Source of the DNA: Gammaproteobacteria bacterium UBA6173
Lineage (GTDB): Bacteria > Pseudomonadota > Gammaproteobacteria > Pseudomonadales > Pseudohongiellaceae
Assembly (NCBI GenBank): GCA_002422225.1
Contig: DITX01000046.1
Span: 1 to 5,756 of the forward strand
Direction of reading: 5' to 3'
DNA: 5,756 bases
Under the pieces are notes generated by a model, which was given only the letters and a program-made list of their open reading frames with translations, was not told the origin of the DNA and did no database searches. The position numbers and the translations under genes were made by a program. The first letter of the stretch is position 1. Each line of letters begins with the position of its first letter. Of the stretch, positions 1 to 5,756 are shown in pieces.

Positions 1-374
1 GCCAACAAAGGATCAGCCCCCAGCAATGCCTGCACCGTAAACTGTTTGCCTTTTGCCTGCAAAATCGCCCCGTCTTCAATTGCACCTAACTGACTGATTG
101 CGCCGTCTGCGGGGCAGATCAAATCCCGGGCACCGCCTGACAAAGGGCGAGCATCAGGTTTTAAGGCCCGCGTAAAAAAGCTGTTGAAGTTGTCATAGGC
201 AGCCAGATCAGGCTGCGCAGCTTCGGCCATATTGACGCTGTAGCGTTTGGCAAACCAGCCGATAAAACGAGTCTTGATGAAGGGGCGGCGGCTATTGGCC
301 AGCCTGCCAACCAACCGTGATACCCAATGTTGGGGTATCAGGTATTGCATCAGAATAAACAGGGCATCTCTCAT
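1..374 (-). CDS. psd: Phosphatidylserine decarboxylase proenzyme, 5' part only (runs off left edge)
   Basis: Makes phosphatidylethanolamine by decarboxylating phosphatidylserine at the inner membrane. In this family a pyruvoyl group is formed by self-cleavage at a C-terminal LGST motif. Only the first 124 codons are present, so the cleavage site, the catalytic His and the pyruvoyl Ser lie outside the window. Reading from ATG 374, the N-terminus MRDALFILMQYLIPQHW matches the E. coli enzyme as I recall it. The later stretch CPADGAISQLG contains the Asp of the known Asp-His-Ser triad. It falls at residue 90, the same number as in E. coli, which supports this start. ILQAKGK (residues 104-110) is also conserved. 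The ribosome binding site is weak (GGA about 10 bases upstream). The gene is divergent from motA, an arrangement also seen in Pseudomonas. Identity is very secure; full-length integrity cannot be judged. Confidence 0.95.
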   Translation of the reverse strand, partial: MRDALFILMQYLIPQHWVSRLVGRLANSRRPFIKTRFIGWFAKRYSVNMAEAAQPDLAAYDNFNSFFTRALKPDARPLSGGARDLICPADGAISQLGAIEDGAILQAKGKQFTVQALLGADPLL

Positions 375-474
375 TCGATGGTCCAATATCAGGCAGCTGA
401 GTAAAAAACGAAGGCCGCAGCTTAAACAAGCATGATCCAGCACACAAGTTTTGCTGAAAATTCGGCAGACAAGC

Positions 475-501
475 TAATGATTCCTGACATTTGACCGATG
501 T
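475..501 (+). promoter_or_regulatory. Candidate sigma-28 (FliA) promoter for motAB
   Basis: TAATGATT (475-482) and ACCGATGT (494-501) are separated by exactly 11 bases. The flagellar sigma-28 consensus is TAAAGTTT-N11-GCCGATAA; I count 6 of 8 and 5 of 8 matches, including the core CCGAT. It lies about 50 bp upstream of motA on the correct strand, in the only non-coding gap before the motor genes. Motor and chemotaxis genes are typical late (class 3 or 4) FliA targets. The mismatches in both boxes mean chance cannot be excluded. Confidence 0.45.
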
Positions 502-550
502 ACTAGGGACGTAGCAGTAAAGTGCACACCAGTTGGGGGTCTCGCAGGTC

Positions 551-1402
551 ATGTTGTTTGCAATTGGTTTTTTAGTGGTATGTGGAAGTGTGGCCGGCGG
601 CTACCTGATGCATGGTGGTATTCTGGGTGTGCTATGGCAGCCATCAGAATTTATTATCATTCTGGGCGCGGCGTTTGGTGCATTCCTGATTGCCAACAGC
701 ATGCATACTGTGAAGGCCACAGCCAAACACCTGCCATCCGCGATTATGGGTCAATCAACCAGCCAGAAGTTGTATCTGGATCTGCTGGGTCTGCTCTTCG
801 ACATTTTTAATAAAGCGCGGCGCGAAGGCATGATGTCGATCGAAGCCGACATTGAATCGCCTGCAGAAAGTGGCGTTTTTACCCGCTATCCATCCCTGCT
901 CAAGAATGCACGTATCATAGAATTCCTCACGGACAACTTACGCATCATGACCACCAGCAACCTGGCGCCTCATGAAATTGAAGCCATGATTGATACTGAA
1001 ATCGAAACCCAGATGCACGAACTGACTGAGCCGGCTCATGCGATCAACCGTATCGCGGATGGTTTGCCTGGCTTTGGTATTGTGGCAGCGGTTTTAGGTA
1101 TTGTTATTACGATGCAGAAGCTGGGAGGTCCACCGGATGCCTTGGGCAAAAGTGTTGCAGCGGCACTTGTGGGTACGTTTGTGGGTATTTTTATCGCGTA
1201 TGGGTTTATCGGACCCATGGCTACCCGGCTAGAGGAAGTTGCGCACGCCGAAATCAAAATGTTTGAGTGTATCAAGGCAGCAATTGTGGCGACGTCCAAT
1301 GGACTGCCGCCGCAGCTGGCTGTGGAATTCGCCCGCAAGACCTTGTTTTCCGGTGAGCGTCCCAGTTTTGCCCAGTTGGATGAGCACATTCGCACCCGTT
1401 AA
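551..1402 (+). CDS. motA: Flagellar motor stator protein MotA
   Basis: MotA pairs with MotB in the inner membrane to form the ion-conducting stator that pushes on rotor protein FliG. With ATG 551 the protein has 283 residues and four membrane segments (about 1-20, 31-49, 173-192 and 202-222), with a large cytoplasmic loop between segments 2 and 3. The loop carries RREGMMSIEADIE. On this numbering Arg90 and Glu98, the residues known in E. coli MotA to contact FliG, fall at exactly those positions. The functional prolines Pro173 (DGLPGFG) and Pro222 (IGPMA) also coincide. The frame is open to a TTG at 533, which would add six residues, but that codon lacks a clear ribosome site and the added residues do not fit the family N-terminus. 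ATG 551 has a G-rich stretch (535-539) upstream and AGG very close. motB follows after 34 bp, so the two are probably co-transcribed. The pair looks closest to Pseudomonas MotAB (PA4954/PA4953). Whether it uses protons or sodium cannot be decided with certainty from sequence. Confidence 0.96.
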   Translation: MLFAIGFLVVCGSVAGGYLMHGGILGVLWQPSEFIIILGAAFGAFLIANSMHTVKATAKHLPSAIMGQSTSQKLYLDLLGLLFDIFNKARREGMMSIEADIESPAESGVFTRYPSLLKNARIIEFLTDNLRIMTTSNLAPHEIEAMIDTEIETQMHELTEPAHAINRIADGLPGFGIVAAVLGIVITMQKLGGPPDALGKSVAAALVGTFVGIFIAYGFIGPMATRLEEVAHAEIKMFECIKAAIVATSNGLPPQLAVEFARKTLFSGERPSFAQLDEHIRTR

Positions 1403-1424
1403 ACATCAACTTTGTTAATTGTTT

Positions 1425-1430
1425 GAAGAG
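1425..1430 (+). promoter_or_regulatory. Ribosome binding site that decides the motB start
   Basis: GAAGAG is followed by six bases (TCCATC) and then TTG at 1437. It supports initiation at 1437 rather than at TTG 1419, which has only AT-rich sequence (ACTTTGTTAA) upstream and no purine-rich motif. The site lies in the 34-bp gap after the motA stop. Confidence 0.55.
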
Positions 1431-1436
1431 TCCATC

Positions 1437-2384
1437 TTGGAAAAGTCAGAACAAACCATAGTCATCAAACGCGTCAAAAAGGTCGCTGGTGGCCACCATG
1501 GAGGCGCTTGGAAAATTGCCTTTGCGGACTTTGCGCTGGCATTGATGGCGTTTTTTCTGGTGATGTGGCTGATAGAAAGTACAACAGATCTCGAAAAAAT
1601 GGTGATCGCCGGTTATTTCTCTGATCCGCGCAGTCTTGCCAACGCCGGCGACGGTGGTACTCCCTACGTGGTTGACCTGGGCGGTCGACCACTCACGGTT
1701 GCCAACCAGGGTTTGAATCTTGCTTTGGTGCAGGAGGATCAGGAGCAAATGGTTGAGACCTCTGATGAACTTGAGAATCCTGAAGTCGCTGAACTTGCAC
1801 GTCTGCGGGCCATCGAGAATCTACAAAGCCTGCGTGGCCAAATGGAAGAAGTCATTGCCGGGAATCAAGCCTTTGAATGGTTCGGTGACAGCGCCACCAT
1901 GGAAGTCACCAATGAAGGGCTGGCAATCCAGATCATGGATCGGGAGAACCGACCCATTTTTGACTCAGGTTCGGCGCAAATGCGCTCTTATGCGCTGGAA
2001 GTCATGTGGGCGATGGCCGGCATACTGGATGCGGTACCCAACAAAGTTAGCATTTATGGACACACAGACAATGTGCCATTTGGCAATAATGGTGGTTTGT
2101 ACTCTAACTGGGAGTTGTCCTCAGACCGTGCCAATTCTGCCCGACGGGCGTTGGTGGAAGGTGGTTTGATGGAGGATCGGTTTGCCCAGATTATTGGTAT
2201 GGGCTCATCAATGCCATTTGATGAGTTAGATCCAAGCAGTCAGGTTAACCGTCGTATTGTGATCATGGTGTTAAACGAATTGTCTGAGCAAAATTTGCGC
2301 GAAGGAACCATCGAGTCTGAGCGTGATGGCATTACACCGCCTGAAGACGTGCTGCCCAGTGGCCCGATGCCGGAAATTTTCTAA
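1437..2384 (+). CDS. motB: Flagellar motor stator protein MotB
   Basis: MotB anchors the stator to peptidoglycan and supplies the ion-binding aspartate. From TTG 1437 it has 315 residues. A basic N-terminus (VIKRVKKV) is followed by GGAWKIAFADFA, where Asp31 corresponds to the essential E. coli Asp32. A single membrane segment follows (about 32-46, ending FFLVMWL), then the plug-like segment and a periplasmic linker rich in acidic residues. An OmpA-like peptidoglycan-binding domain spans about 150-280, with GHTDNVP at 208-214 and NRRIVIMV at 271-278. A polar tail of about 35 residues ends the protein. The open frame extends upstream to TTG 1419 (321 residues). I prefer 1437 because it has a ribosome site and gives the short N-terminus MEKSEQTIVIKR seen in Pseudomonas MotB. 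Both candidate starts are TTG; there is no ATG nearby. The gene ends 12 bp before the convergent rsgA stop. Confidence 0.94.
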   Translation: MEKSEQTIVIKRVKKVAGGHHGGAWKIAFADFALALMAFFLVMWLIESTTDLEKMVIAGYFSDPRSLANAGDGGTPYVVDLGGRPLTVANQGLNLALVQEDQEQMVETSDELENPEVAELARLRAIENLQSLRGQMEEVIAGNQAFEWFGDSATMEVTNEGLAIQIMDRENRPIFDSGSAQMRSYALEVMWAMAGILDAVPNKVSIYGHTDNVPFGNNGGLYSNWELSSDRANSARRALVEGGLMEDRFAQIIGMGSSMPFDELDPSSQVNRRIVIMVLNELSEQNLREGTIESERDGITPPEDVLPSGPMPEIF

Positions 2385-2396
2385 GCTTAAAATGTC

Positions 2397-3452
2397 TTAA
2401 TCGCGCTCGTTGAGACTGCTCAGGATATGGTGGTAACTCTCCAGCCGTGCCGGGTCAATCTCACCACGCTTAACGGCCTCCAACAAGGCACAGTCCGGTT
2501 CATGCTGGTGATGACAGTCTCTGAAACGACATTTCCCTGCCCATGGTCTGAATTCAATAAATCCGTTCATCAACGCGTCAGCTTCGATATGCCACAAACC
2601 AAACTCACGAATACCCGGTGAATCGATCAGGTCGCCGCTGCCAGGCAGGTGGTATAACTTTGTGGCTGTTGTGGTGTGGGTGCCTTTTTGCCGGCCCACG
2701 GATAAATCCCCTACATCTGCAGCATGTTCGTCGTCATCGTCACTGACACCGCGTAAGGTGTTGATCAAAGAGGACTTGCCAACACCGGATTGCCCGACAA
2801 ATACCGCGGTCTGTTCAGCCAGCGCCGCTTTCAGCAGATCCATGCCGTCGCCTGAATGGCTTGAGACTCGCAATGTTTCGTAGCCAATACGCGCATAACG
2901 CTGCAGCAATGCTTCAACATTTACGCTGCTTTTTGTGGTGAGATCAGATTTGTTGAGTAGCAACAAAGGTCGCAGGCCGAGGTGCTCAATGGCGACCATA
3001 TATCGGTCAATGAGATTGCCAAACGGTTCCGGTCTGGGCGCAATCACCACCACAACGCAGTCCACGTTAGCTGCGATGGCACGTAATTCACCCCGGTGAT
3101 TGGGTCGGCTCATGGCTGAGTGGCGTGGCTGTTGCGCCACAATCACACCACTTTGGCCAGATTCAATCTGCCATAACACCTTGTCCCCGGTCACTAGGGC
3201 GGGCAAATTGCTGCGTTGAAAGCAGCGGAAAATCTCTCCGCGGTGCTCAATATCCAGGGACTCTACGTCAATCTGCTGGCCATAGTGACAGACAATCAAT
3301 CCTTCCAGACTGATGCCTGTTGGGACGCCTTCCGGGGTATCAGGTGTGTCAGCCGCTCGCACACCCGTGTCCCGGGCATTGCGATCTTGCCGTGCCTGTT
3401 GATTCCCGGAGATGCGTCGTTGTTGCTGTTGGTTCAGTCGTCGTTTGGTCAT
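2397..3452 (-). CDS. rsgA: Small ribosomal subunit biogenesis GTPase RsgA
   Basis: RsgA (YjeQ) is a cytoplasmic GTPase that binds the 30S subunit and takes part in late maturation of its decoding region. The 351-residue protein shows an OB-fold region (about 48-110). It is followed by GTPase motifs in the family's circularly permuted order: G4 NKSD (167-170), G1 GQSGVGKSS (220-228), the G2 region GTHTTT (257-262) and G3 DSPG (277-280). The C-terminal zinc site has Cys308, Cys313, His315 and Cys321, with the same spacing as E. coli Cys297, Cys302, His304 and Cys310. The N-terminus MTKRRLNQQQ is the usual basic RsgA start. The frame stays open for 126 further codons antisense to orn, but no start codon lies just upstream and that part has no family similarity. 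An acidic stretch SDDDDEHAAD (237-246) sits between G1 and G2. The ribosome site is poor. The gene is divergent from orn, as in Pseudomonas. Confidence 0.97.
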   Translation of the reverse strand: MTKRRLNQQQQRRISGNQQARQDRNARDTGVRAADTPDTPEGVPTGISLEGLIVCHYGQQIDVESLDIEHRGEIFRCFQRSNLPALVTGDKVLWQIESGQSGVIVAQQPRHSAMSRPNHRGELRAIAANVDCVVVVIAPRPEPFGNLIDRYMVAIEHLGLRPLLLLNKSDLTTKSSVNVEALLQRYARIGYETLRVSSHSGDGMDLLKAALAEQTAVFVGQSGVGKSSLINTLRGVSDDDDEHAADVGDLSVGRQKGTHTTTATKLYHLPGSGDLIDSPGIREFGLWHIEADALMNGFIEFRPWAGKCRFRDCHHQHEPDCALLEAVKRGEIDPARLESYHHILSSLNERD

Positions 3453-3473
3453 GGGTCGGCATTCTATTACAAT
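3445..3473 (+). promoter_or_regulatory. Tentative sigma-70 promoter for orn
   Basis: TTGGTC (3445-3450) and TACAAT (3468-3473) are 17 bases apart. The -10 box matches 5 of 6 bases of TATAAT, while the -35 box is poor (3 of 6). The site overlaps the first codons of the divergent rsgA. It would start transcription near 3480, about 54 bases before the orn ATG and just before the palindrome at 3486. This is one plausible reading of a short, AT-containing gap, not a firm call. Confidence 0.25.
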
Positions 3474-3485
3474 GCGGTCTGAAAA

Positions 3486-3497
3486 GGCGCTAGCGCC
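3486..3497. repeat. Perfect 12-bp palindrome in the rsgA-orn divergent gap
   Basis: GGCGCTAGCGCC reads the same on both strands. It lies 36 bp upstream of the orn ATG and 33 bp upstream of the rsgA ATG, near the middle of the 81-bp non-coding gap. It could be an operator for a dimeric regulator or a short RNA hairpin (four base pairs with a CTAG loop). On the minus strand it is followed by TTTT, but the stem is too short for a convincing terminator. Confidence 0.4.
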
Positions 3498-3533
3498 TCC
3501 CTTTGCCGCAAAATTGATATTGGAAAACTGACT

Positions 3534-4094
3534 ATGGCCAGTGCCGTGATAGACAAAAGTAAAACGCTGATCTGGATTGATATGGAGATGACCGGTCTTG
3601 AACCTGATTCTGATCGCATCATAGAGATCGCGACACTGGTGACCGACGCTGATCTGAATATCATCGCAGAAGGGCCAGTGTTGGCGGTTCATCAGAGTGA
3701 TCAGGCCCTGGCCGCGATGGATGATTGGAACCAGCGTACACACGGCGCGTCCGGTCTGATTGAACGTGTTCGTGCCAGCACAACGGGTGATGCAGACGCC
3801 GAGCAGTTGACTCTGGATTTCCTGCGCCAATACGCCGACCCACGCAGCTCACCTATGTGTGGCAACAGCATCCATCAAGACCGACGTTTTATGGTGCGCT
3901 ATATGCCCGCGCTTGAAGCGTTTTTCCACTACCGCAATCTGGATGTCAGCACTGTGAAGGAGTTGGCCCGGCGCTGGCGCCCTGAGCTGCCAGCAGGTTT
4001 TGTCAAAGCTGGCACACACCAGGCCTTGGACGATATTCACGAATCGATTAAAGAGCTGAAATACTACCGCGAACACTTTTTCAGGATGTCGTAA
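3534..4094 (+). CDS. orn: Oligoribonuclease (3'-5' exoribonuclease)
   Basis: Orn is the DEDDh-family exonuclease that degrades the last di- and oligoribonucleotides of RNA decay. It also clears pGpG, the breakdown product of cyclic di-GMP, so it acts indirectly on motility and biofilm signalling. The 186-residue protein aligns almost throughout with E. coli Orn as I recall it. The catalytic set is visible: Asp16 and Glu18 in WIDMEMTGL, Asp116 in GNSIHQDRRF, and His162 and Asp167 in GTHQALDD. The conserved blocks AVHQSDQ, MDDWN and LDVSTVKELARRW are also present. ATG 3534 has TGGAA (3521-3525) eight bases upstream, and the N-terminus has normal length for the family. The last 14 bp, including the stop, overlap the 3' end of the convergent queG. 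Confidence 0.98.
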   Translation: MASAVIDKSKTLIWIDMEMTGLEPDSDRIIEIATLVTDADLNIIAEGPVLAVHQSDQALAAMDDWNQRTHGASGLIERVRASTTGDADAEQLTLDFLRQYADPRSSPMCGNSIHQDRRFMVRYMPALEAFFHYRNLDVSTVKELARRWRPELPAGFVKAGTHQALDDIHESIKELKYYREHFFRMS

Positions 4095-5151
4095 CACCGT
4101 GTTGGCGTAAAGCCCATATCACATGCTCACGCACCAGCGCGGATTCATGATGTTCGCGCTGTCGTAAGGCTTCGATCACCGGGATTGTTGTCGGGGCATT
4201 ACCCAGGCCAACAGCAAGATTTCTTAACCACCCCTCATAACCAATGCGCCGGATTGCCGAACCTTCCGTGCGTTGCTCAAACATGTCTGATGTCCACAAA
4301 AACAAGGCGCTAAGTTCGCTGCTATCCAGCGCATGCCTTGGTGCAAAGTCGGGTTCCTCACTGATGCGGGTGAACTTGTTCCATGGGCAAATCAACTGAC
4401 AGTCGTCACAACCAAACACTCGATTACCCATTGGCGCGCGCAGTTCCTCGGGGATGCTGCCTTTTAACTCGATGGTCAAGTAGGAAATACAACGTCGTGC
4501 GTCCAGTAGATTGGGGCCAACAAAGGCTTGCGTTGGACAGATATCGAGACATGCGGAGCAACTGCCGCAGTGTGCGCTGGCAGGGGCATCAACAGGCAGC
4601 GGCAAATCGGTAAACAATTCACCCAGAAAAAACCACGAGCCGGCCTGTTTATTGATCAGCATGGTATTTTTGCCAATCCAGCCAAGGCCGGCCCTTTCTG
4701 CCAGCGCGCGCTCAAGCACCGGCGCGCTGTCCACAAATGCGCGATAACCAAATAGTCCGACTTGCTCGGATATACGCTCGGCAAGCCGCTGCAATCGCCG
4801 TCGGATCAGTTTGTGATAGTCACGACCACGGGCATAGCGTGATATGTAGGCTTTGTGTTTCTGCTGTAAAGGCGCAAGTGTTTGATCAAGGCTGAGGCTA
4901 TAGTCCATACGCACACTGAGCACACGCAAGGTCCCTGGGTGCAACTGTTCAGGATCTAAACGTAAATCCCGATGACGCGCCATGTAGTGCATGTCGCCAT
5001 GGAAGTTTTTAGCCAGCCAGGCATCGAGATGGGGTTGATGAGCACTCAAATCGACATCCGTCACGCCTAGCTGCTGAAAGCCAAGTTCTTGTGCCCACTG
5101 TCGGATCAGTGTCAGCAGTTGCTCAGGGTCAATGTCTGCCTTGTTCTTCAT
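4081..5151 (-). CDS. queG: Epoxyqueuosine reductase QueG
   Basis: QueG is a cobalamin- and iron-sulfur-dependent enzyme. It reduces epoxyqueuosine to queuosine, the last step in making the hypermodified wobble base of GUN-decoding tRNAs. The 356-residue protein has the N-terminal motif QELGFQQLGVTDVDL, the SRYARGRDYHKLIRRRL block (105-121), and FVDSAPVLERALAERAGLGW (139-158), whose Asp141 lies in the conserved active-site region. A bacterial ferredoxin-like pair of [4Fe-4S] sites follows: Cys195, 198, 201 and 205, then Cys221, 248, 251 and 255. A C-terminal HEAT-like helical repeat (about 300-352) is typical of the longer QueG form. The frame is open to 5232, but that overlaps the upstream aminotransferase gene. 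ATG 5151 has GGAA six bases upstream and gives the family N-terminus. The gap to the upstream aminotransferase gene is 20 bp, suggesting co-transcription. The enzyme implies that the cell makes or takes up cobalamin. Confidence 0.97.
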   Translation of the reverse strand: MKNKADIDPEQLLTLIRQWAQELGFQQLGVTDVDLSAHQPHLDAWLAKNFHGDMHYMARHRDLRLDPEQLHPGTLRVLSVRMDYSLSLDQTLAPLQQKHKAYISRYARGRDYHKLIRRRLQRLAERISEQVGLFGYRAFVDSAPVLERALAERAGLGWIGKNTMLINKQAGSWFFLGELFTDLPLPVDAPASAHCGSCSACLDICPTQAFVGPNLLDARRCISYLTIELKGSIPEELRAPMGNRVFGCDDCQLICPWNKFTRISEEPDFAPRHALDSSELSALFLWTSDMFEQRTEGSAIRRIGYEGWLRNLAVGLGNAPTTIPVIEALRQREHHESALVREHVIWALRQHGVTTS

Positions 5152-5171
5152 ATGAGATTCCGGCGTGGTGC

Positions 5172-5756
5172 TCACAGCTGTCGCAAGATCTCTGCGGCCT
5201 GTTCCAGCGTGCTGTTGTCCTTGCAGAAACAAAACCGGATGACGCGCGAATCCGGCGGACTCTCGTAAAACGCCGACAGCGGGATGGCGGCCACGCCTAT
5301 TTCTTGGGTCATCCAGTTAACAAACGCAACATCATCCAGCGAGCTGATCTGACTATAGTCAACACATTGAAAATAAGTGCCTGCCGACGGCGTAAAAGAA
5401 AAACGTGAATCGCGTATCAGCTCACAAAAATAGTCGCGTTTTTGCTGATAAAAAGCCGGTAGCTCTAAATGATGTTGTGGGCAGTCACGCATAAAGTCCG
5501 CAATGGCGTATTGCAGGAAACTGGTGGAGGTAAACGTCACAAATTGATGGGCCTTACGGAACTCAGCGGTCATTGCGGCGGGCGCTGCGCAGAATGCCAT
5601 TTTCCAGCCGGTGGCATGGTAAGTTTTTCCAAATGAAAACACTGCAAAACTTTTTTCACGCAATTCAGCATGCCTCAGCACACTTTCATGCCGGGCGCCA
5701 TCAAACACCATGTGCTCATATACTTCGTCGGATAACACATAAATGTCACGATCACG
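5172..5756 (-). CDS. YbdL-type PLP-dependent aminotransferase, C-terminal half (runs off right edge)
   Basis: The 194 visible residues are the C-terminal half of a fold-type I class I/II aminotransferase. Their closest match in my memory is E. coli YbdL, a methionine aminotransferase that acts on 2-oxo acids such as 4-methylthio-2-oxobutanoate. In the fragment, SDEVYEH (9-15) holds the Asp and Tyr that bind the PLP ring. SFGKTYHATGWK (41-52) holds the Schiff-base lysine (residue 44 of the fragment). VIRFCFCK contains the carboxylate-binding Arg (residue 174). The blocks VDYSQISSLDDVAFVNWMTQE and GVAAIPLSAFY are strongly YbdL-like. The frame continues without a stop to the window edge, so the real start lies beyond it; the internal GTG at 5738 is not a credible start. 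The stop lies 20 bp before queG on the same strand. Substrate is inferred from family resemblance; a broader amino-acid specificity remains possible. Confidence 0.9.
   Translation of the reverse strand, partial: RDRDIYVLSDEVYEHMVFDGARHESVLRHAELREKSFAVFSFGKTYHATGWKMAFCAAPAAMTAEFRKAHQFVTFTSTSFLQYAIADFMRDCPQHHLELPAFYQQKRDYFCELIRDSRFSFTPSAGTYFQCVDYSQISSLDDVAFVNWMTQEIGVAAIPLSAFYESPPDSRVIRFCFCKDNSTLEQAAEILRQL

Noticed and set aside
403..424. Possible terminator on the minus strand upstream of psd (GC-rich stretch followed by six T)
   Set aside because: The sequence before the T-run can form only two or three base pairs, and no minus-strand gene upstream needs terminating. No real stem exists.
518..524. 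TAAAGTG as a sigma-28 -35 element close to motA
   Set aside because: No GCCGATAA-like box follows at the needed distance, and the start site would fall inside motA. The pair at 475-501 fits better.
292..552. 86-codon open frame on the minus strand across the psd-motA gap
   Set aside because: It is out of frame with the well-supported psd start, has a cysteine-rich composition unlike any family I know, and lies mostly over the intergenic region and psd codons. It looks like a chance frame.
2378..2396. Bidirectional terminator between convergent motB and rsgA, centred on palindrome TAAGCTTA (2382-2389)
   Set aside because: The stem is almost all A/T with no loop, and it lacks the GC-rich stem and clear T-tract of an intrinsic terminator. 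Another mechanism or in-gene termination is more likely.
4799..5110. Repeated 10-mer TCGGATCAGT at 4801 and 5101
   Set aside because: Both copies encode Leu-Ile-Arg within queG in the same frame; two short matches are expected from codon reuse and show no repeat structure.
1..5756. Mobile element, CRISPR array, tRNA or other RNA gene, toxin-antitoxin or defence system
   Set aside because: The window is almost fully occupied by seven recognisable housekeeping genes. No transposase, integrase, repeat array, cloverleaf or small unexplained coding pair was found by reading both strands.

Overview
This window is an ordinary chromosomal housekeeping segment of a flagellated gammaproteobacterium. 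The base composition looks close to balanced (roughly half G+C, judged by eye). The gene run psd / motA-motB / rsgA / orn / queG is a block known from Pseudomonas and relatives. Every protein here resembles its E. coli or Pseudomonas counterpart as I remember those sequences. I could not run a search, so the lineage below class level is open.

Layout from left to right: (1) the 5' part of psd (phosphatidylserine decarboxylase) on the minus strand, running off the left edge; (2) a divergent intergenic region of about 176 bp holding a candidate sigma-28 (FliA) flagellar promoter facing right; (3) motA and motB on the plus strand, the two stator subunits of the flagellar motor; (4) rsgA on the minus strand, convergent with motB and only 12 bp from it, encoding the circularly permuted ribosome-assembly GTPase; (5) an 81-bp divergent region containing a perfect 12-bp palindrome; (6) orn (oligoribonuclease) on the plus strand; (7) queG (epoxyqueuosine reductase) on the minus strand, whose 3' end overlaps the 3' end of orn by 14 bp; (8) 20 bp upstream of queG and on the same strand, the C-terminal half of a YbdL-type PLP-dependent aminotransferase, cut by the right edge.

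The genes do not form one pathway. They cover membrane lipid synthesis (psd), motility (motAB), 30S subunit maturation (rsgA), final RNA and c-di-GMP-derived dinucleotide turnover (orn), tRNA wobble-base modification (queG) and probably methionine or keto-acid metabolism (aminotransferase). They are packed in alternating orientations with short or negative gaps. The last two probably share a transcript.

Several starts need care: motA is best started at ATG 551, motB at TTG 1437, rsgA at 3452 (its open frame runs on antisense through orn) and queG at 5151. I looked for mobile elements, CRISPR arrays, RNA genes, toxin-antitoxin or defence modules and unexplained coding frames, and found none. 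Nothing here supports a previously undescribed system. The points worth a second look are regulatory or structural details and a synteny break beside queG.
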